Assembly (NCBI GenBank): GCA_016870235.1
Contig: VGCB01000068.1
Location: 1 to 9,107 of the forward strand
Direction: 5' to 3'
DNA: 9,107 bases
Origin: Actinomycetota bacterium
GTDB lineage: Bacteria; Actinomycetota; Thermoleophilia; Gaiellales; Gaiellaceae
The position numbers and the translations under genes are program-made. The notes beneath the pieces were generated by a model. That model saw nothing but the letters and a program-made list of their open reading frames with translations. It had not been told where the DNA came from and did not search any database. This document shows, in pieces, positions 6,586-9,107 of the stretch. How positions within the stretch are numbered: position 1 is the stretch's first letter; each line of letters begins with the position of its first letter.

Positions 6586-7304
6586 CTCTCGGCACCGAGC
6601 CCGCTCTCCCGAAGGTGCAGGCGCTGCGCGTCCGCTCCGTCGTCGGCCTCGCCCACGACGAGATCCGCGGCATGGTCGTCTCGGGCGCGCTCGCCCCTGG
6701 GGCGCGCCTCGGCCAGGGCGAACTCGCCGACCAGCTCGGCATCTCGCGCGGCTCCGTCCGCGAGGCGCTCAGACGCCTCGCCGGCGACGGGCTCGTCGTG
6801 TTCCACGTCAACCGTGGCTTCTTCGTCGCCGACGTCAGCCTCGAGGGCGTGCTCGGCCAACTGGAGGCGCGGCTCATCTTCGAGCCCGGGGTCGCACGGG
6901 CAGCGGCGGCGAGACGGACGGAGGAGGATCTCGTCGTGCTGCGCGCCTCGATCGAAGATCAGCGAGTCGCCGAGTCGGCGGACGCCGCCCACGATACGAG
7001 CCGCGCCTTCCACCGCGCCCTCGCGGCCGCCGGCCACAACGCCGCCTTCGTGCAGGTCTTCGACAGCCTCTGGATCGCCGACGTCGGCCGGCGGCTCCTC
7101 GCGCGCCGGCGGGCATCGCCGGACTGGCAGCCGGCGGACGTCTCCGACCACCTCGCGATCCTCGAGGCCGTCGAGCGGCGGCGCGGGCGTGAGGCGGAGC
7201 GGCTGATGCACGGGCACATCGCCCGCGCTCTCTGCTTCTGGCGGGAAGCCCGCCCCGAGAGCGGCGCCTCACAACGTCCGGCGGGTAGCTCCGCGCCCGT
7301 ATAG
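6579..7304 (+). CDS. GntR-family transcriptional regulator, FCD (FadR-type) subfamily
   Basis: 241 residues from ATG 6579. An in-frame ATG at 6543 would give 253 residues but also lacks a ribosome binding site and would include the candidate -10. The N-terminal winged helix-turn-helix covers about residues 14-84, with ELADQLGISRGSVREALRRLAGDGLV as the recognition region and NRGFFV as the wing. An all-helical FCD effector domain follows (about 90-220). Conserved FCD metal/effector histidines are His145 (RAFHRAL), His191 (DHLAILEAV) and His213 (MHGHIA). The usual Asp four residues before the first His is replaced by Ser141, though Asp139 is close. The last 20 residues (Ser/Pro/Arg-rich) are probably disordered. 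Divergent placement from the permease operon suggests a local repressor released by a pathway substrate or intermediate, often a carboxylate or amino acid in this family. Confidence 0.9.
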   Translation: MSTLGTEPALPKVQALRVRSVVGLAHDEIRGMVVSGALAPGARLGQGELADQLGISRGSVREALRRLAGDGLVVFHVNRGFFVADVSLEGVLGQLEARLIFEPGVARAAAARRTEEDLVVLRASIEDQRVAESADAAHDTSRAFHRALAAAGHNAAFVQVFDSLWIADVGRRLLARRRASPDWQPADVSDHLAILEAVERRRGREAERLMHGHIARALCFWREARPESGASQRPAGSSAPV

Positions 7305-7369
7305 CCGCACTATCCGAACGAAAGCACAGGAGCACGGCGTCTCACAACGACGGTTTCCCTCGGGTGGCG

Positions 7370-7405
7370 TGACCCTCTGAGGTCGGTCCGGTCGTTGCGA
7401 GAGTC
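7370..7405 (+). repeat. Left inverted repeat of the IS3 element
   Basis: The core GTCGGTCCGGTCGTT (7382-7396), two unmatched bases, then GAGAGTC (7399-7405) match the right end in inverse orientation at 22 of 24 positions. The outer 12 bases align poorly with the right end, so the exact tip is less certain than the core. Confidence 0.75.
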
Positions 7406-7443
7406 TTACGGCTCAGCGATGGGTAAGGAGGACAATCGGAGCG

Positions 7444-7728
7444 ATGGGATCGAGGAGACGCCGGCATACGCCGGAGCAGATCGTCAGGAAGCTGCGGGAG
7501 GCCGACCGGCTGCTGGGTGAGGGCCAGGAGGTCGCCGTGGTGGCGAAGCAGCTTGAGGTGTCGGAGCAGACGCTGCACCGCTGGCGGGCCCAGTACGGCG
7601 GCTTGAAGGCCGACGATGCGAAGCGGCTGAAGGAGCTCGAGCGCGAGAGCGTCCGGTTGAAGCGGATCGTGGCCGAGCAGCTGTTCGAGAACCGGGCGCT
7701 GAAGGAGATTGCGAGGGGAAACTTCTGA
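7444..7728 (+). CDS. IS3-family transposase OrfA (helix-turn-helix DNA-binding protein)
   Basis: 94 residues. RHTPEQIVRKLREADRLL opens a typical IS3 OrfA. A helix-turn-helix follows (VAKQLEVSEQTLHRWRAQYGG, about 33-53), then a leucine-zipper-like helix (LKELERESVRLKRIVAEQLFENRALKEI, about 60-88) used for dimerisation. It ends in RGNF, the usual end of this subgroup, beside the frameshift heptamer. AAGGAGG lies 12 bases before the ATG, which is long; the closer GGAG at 7438-7441 is only 2 bases away. On its own OrfA binds the IS ends and usually limits transposition. Confidence 0.92.
   Translation: MGSRRRRHTPEQIVRKLREADRLLGEGQEVAVVAKQLEVSEQTLHRWRAQYGGLKADDAKRLKELERESVRLKRIVAEQLFENRALKEIARGNF
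7716..7722 (+). promoter_or_regulatory. Programmed -1 frameshift site G GGA AAC
   Basis: The heptamer GGGAAAC sits in the orfA frame as G-GGA-AAC, the X XXY YYZ pattern, four bases before the orfA stop at 7726. After a -1 slip translation continues CTT CTG AGC CCG into the orfB frame with no stop, giving a fused OrfAB of about 374 residues. The result (LLSPPRRRDAVRMIVERFG) matches the expected start of OrfB in this subgroup. Confidence 0.85.
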
Positions 7729-7757
7729 GCCCGCCCCGCAGACGCGATGCCGTTCGG

Positions 7758-8567
7758 ATGATCGTCGAACGGTTCGGAGCGTCTGAGCGGCGGGCGTGCC
7801 GGATCGTGGGGCAGCACCGCTCCACCCAACGCCATCAGCCTGAGCGAGGCGGCGAGCGCGATGACGCGTCGCGAGAGCGGCTGCGCACGCTCTCGGGCGA
7901 GCATCCCTGCTGGGGCTACCGGCTCGCCTGGGGCCGCCTCCGCGATGAGGGCTGGACGGTGAACCGCAAGAAGGTGCAGCGACTGTGGCGCGAGGAGGGC
8001 CTGCGGGTGCCGCAACGGAAGCGGAAGCGGCTTCGTGTCGGTGAGGCGACCGTGCCGGGCAAGCGACTGCGGGCCGAACGCCCCAACCACGTCTGGGCGC
8101 TCGACTTCCAGTTCGACACGACCGTCGATGGCCGCACCGTGAAGCTGCTGCACGTCGTCGACGAGCACACCCGGGAAGCACTCGCGATCGAGGTCGCCAG
8201 GTCGATCGACGCCGACCACACCGTCCGGGTGCTCGACCAGATCGTCGGCGAGCGCGGCACCGGCCCGGAGCTGCTGCGCTCCGACAACGGCCCCGAACTG
8301 ACCGCGAACACACTGCGCGACTGGTGCCGCCTCGGCGGCAGCGGCCAGGCGTTCATCGAACCAGGCCCGCCCTGGCAGAACCCGTTCGTGGAATCGTTCG
8401 GCTCCCGTGTCCGCGACGAGATCCTCTCAATCGAGGCGCTCGGCTCGCTTGCTGAAGCCGCCGTCGTGCTTGAGGATTGGAGAAACATCTACAACACCCA
8501 AAGACCCCACGGCAGCCTCGGCTGGAAGACCCCGGCCGCCTACGCCGCAAACTGGAGACCAAACTGA
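7758..8567 (+). CDS. IS3-family transposase OrfB catalytic domain (rve integrase fold)
   Basis: 269 residues from the first ATG. The functional form is probably the OrfAB frameshift product, whose orfB part begins at 7722. An HTH_21-type region (about 35-90, including YRLAWGRLRDEGWTVNRKKVQRL) precedes the DDE integrase core. Catalytic residues are Asp116 (WALDFQFD), Asp176 (LLRSDNGPE) and Glu212 (NPFVESF). Exactly 35 residues separate the second Asp from Glu, and Arg219 is seven after the Glu. The C-terminus has the usual NTQRPHGSLGWKTPAAY. It cuts and joins the IS ends through a circle intermediate in characterised relatives. No internal stop or missing key residue was seen. Confidence 0.93.
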   Translation: MIVERFGASERRACRIVGQHRSTQRHQPERGGERDDASRERLRTLSGEHPCWGYRLAWGRLRDEGWTVNRKKVQRLWREEGLRVPQRKRKRLRVGEATVPGKRLRAERPNHVWALDFQFDTTVDGRTVKLLHVVDEHTREALAIEVARSIDADHTVRVLDQIVGERGTGPELLRSDNGPELTANTLRDWCRLGGSGQAFIEPGPPWQNPFVESFGSRVRDEILSIEALGSLAEAAVVLEDWRNIYNTQRPHGSLGWKTPAAYAANWRPN

Positions 8568-8573
8568 CAACAC

Positions 8574-8612
8574 GACTCTCATAACGACCGGACCGACAAA
8601 CGGGGCCTCTCA
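8574..8612 (-). repeat. Right inverted repeat of the IS3 element
   Basis: Read inward on the minus strand, TGAGAGGCCCCGTTT precedes the core GTCGGTCCGGTCGTT (8597 to 8583), then AT and GAGAGTC (8580 to 8574). The terminal TGA (8612 to 8610) falls in frame with the interrupted lyase gene and ends it. Confidence 0.78.
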
Positions 8613-8888
8613 GCAGTGCAGGTGTCCGCCGGCTCCCTCGACGACGAACATCAGATCGTCCAAGCACCAAGGAGTGGAGACACCGTTTACCCGCACGGCA
8701 CGGGTCGCCGCTTTCCAGTCTTGCGCGCAGAGCGCGGAGGCAACGAGTTCCCGCGTCGCATCGTTCTTCAAAGCCGGTGTGACAGCGTCCTCCAGATCCA
8801 GAAACACCTGATCCGCGGGCAGCGTCGCCGCCTTCTCAAGCATCTTCTCGCTCGTTTCCGGAACCGAGAGGCAGGAACGCCTCAGCCG
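8610..8888 (-). pseudogene. 5' fragment of a CitE/HpcH/HpaI-family lyase, truncated by the IS
   Basis: Ninety-two open codons read RRSCLSVPETSEKMLEKAA, then LPADQVFLDLEDAV and VRVNGVSTPW, and end FVVEGAGGHLHC. This is the N-terminal third of a CitE-like protein (usual length about 290), with the acidic LDLEDA strand and the Arg-x-Asn motif. These enzymes cleave or form beta-hydroxyacyl-CoA or related C-C bonds. The stop at 8610-8612 is supplied by the IS tip, so the last two thirds are missing. At the other end an in-frame TAG (8889-8891) precedes CGG. A GTG in the same frame at 8909 would be cut after six codons, and the only ATG (8843) lies downstream of clear family sequence. The gene is therefore broken at both ends, unless translation begins at the CTG at 8885. 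Confidence 0.8.
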
Positions 8889-8923
8889 CTATGACGTGGG
8901 CAGTGACACGACTGCGCACGATA

Positions 8924-8939
8924 CCGGAATCGGTTCCGG
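8924..8939. promoter_or_regulatory. Candidate LacI-type operator upstream of the lyase fragment
   Basis: CCGGAATCGGTTCCGG is a dyad of CCGGAA and TTCCGG around a central CG, the geometry of LacI-family operators. It lies 12 bases after the end of the LacI fragment and ahead of the lyase fragment on the same strand. Assignment is by pattern and position only. Confidence 0.45.
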
Positions 8940-8950
8940 AGACTTGAGCG

Positions 8951-9107
8951 TCAGTGCGCTCGCGCGCAGCTTGGGCGAGCGACGAACTCGGTGGGCAAGA
9001 GGATCTCTCTCGGCATCTCATCAGGCGCACCGCCTTGGCCTTCGAGATCCGCTAGAAGTAACTCGGCCGCGGCTAAGAACTCGAATCAAAATGAAGGAAC
9101 CCGCTCG
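8951..9107 (-). pseudogene. C-terminal piece of a LacI-family transcriptional regulator
   Basis: Forty-four codons (9085 to 8951) read AAELLLADLEGQGG and end EILLPTEFVARPSCARAH, a characteristic LacI-family C-terminus (usual form RRAAELLL...LPTELVVRxS). In the same frame a TGA lies at 9086-9088. Beyond it ERVPSF recalls the RVP element that normally precedes AAELLL by about 7 residues, so the stop and a small insertion appear to interrupt a real gene. The nearby A-rich stretch (about 9076-9096) is out of character with the rest. The rest of the gene lies outside the window. The frame could be restored by correcting a sequencing error, so decay is likely but not proven. Confidence 0.6.

Larger units (their letters stand above)
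7370..8612 (+). mobile_element. IS3-family insertion sequence, about 1.24 kb
   Basis: It contains orfA and orfB overlapping in the -1 arrangement typical of IS3 elements. Ends were placed from the shared inverted repeat and from the TG...CA rule of the family: left TGACCCTCTGAGG at 7370, right end ...CCTCTCA at 8612. The right end read inward (TGAGAGGCCCCGTTTGTCGG) resembles ends I recall for IS407-like members. A clean target duplication is not visible: the flanks are GCG (7367-7369) and GCA (8613-8615). Both frames look intact, so the element may still be active. The 65 bases between the regulator stop (7304) and the left end hold nothing I can identify. Confidence 0.88.

Noticed and set aside
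7268..7349. Nine-base direct repeat CTCACAACG (7268-7276 and 7341-7349) as an attachment site or IS target duplication
   Set aside because: It is short, not at the IS boundaries, absent at the right end, and could occur by chance.
8836..9030. Minus-strand 64-codon frame overlapping the LacI and lyase fragments
   Set aside because: It mixes out-of-frame readings of two recognisable gene fragments and has no motif of its own.
1..9107. CRISPR arrays, tRNA or rRNA genes
   Set aside because: No regularly spaced direct repeats, cloverleaf-like segments or rRNA-like sequence were seen on reading both strands.

Overview
The window is very GC-rich, with strong G/C preference at third codon positions, GTG starts as well as ATG, and 4-base start/stop overlaps between neighbouring genes. 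Its P450, FCD-type GntR and glutamine-synthetase-like proteins look actinobacterial. An actinomycetote is the best guess, possibly one of the soil lineages known mainly from metagenomes, but this rests on sequence style and recalled family resemblance, not on a search.

Positions 1-6500 (minus strand) hold a catabolic operon, read from right to left. It begins with an APC-superfamily amino acid/amine permease (4941-6500). Next is a single-chain Rieske [2Fe-2S] ferredoxin-cytochrome P450 fusion (3280-4944), then a glutamine-synthetase-fold ligase (1898-3283). A fumarylacetoacetate-hydrolase-family enzyme (935-1798) and a two-domain VOC extradiol dioxygenase (1-938, cut by the window edge) complete it. 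Permease/P450, P450/ligase and hydrolase/dioxygenase each overlap by exactly 4 bases, so they are probably translationally coupled. The one open junction, between ligase and hydrolase, is 99 bases long and carries two mutually inverted 22-base palindromes next to the hydrolase ribosome binding site.

Positions 6501-6578 separate the operon from a divergent GntR/FCD repressor-type gene (6579-7304, plus strand). A 15-base inverted repeat lies between a TTGACA -35 and a TATAGC -10 that would drive the operon. It also overlaps the regulator's start codon, so one site could control both directions.

Positions 7370-8612 are an IS3-family insertion sequence with orfA, orfB, a canonical G GGA AAC slippery heptamer in the correct frame, and recognisable inverted ends. 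To its right (8613-9107, minus strand) are two decayed gene pieces: the first third of a CitE/HpcH-type lyase cut exactly at the IS end, and the C-terminus of a LacI-family regulator with an in-frame stop. A LacI-style operator lies between them. The left flank of the IS does not continue the lyase, so a rearrangement rather than a simple insertion is likely.

Working model (inference): the permease imports an amino compound, the ligase joins it to glutamate, the Rieske-P450 hydroxylates it, and the dioxygenase and hydrolase open and process a catechol-type ring. The parts resemble those of known gamma-glutamylation routes for amines, but the fused oxygenase and this exact combination are not something I recognise as described.
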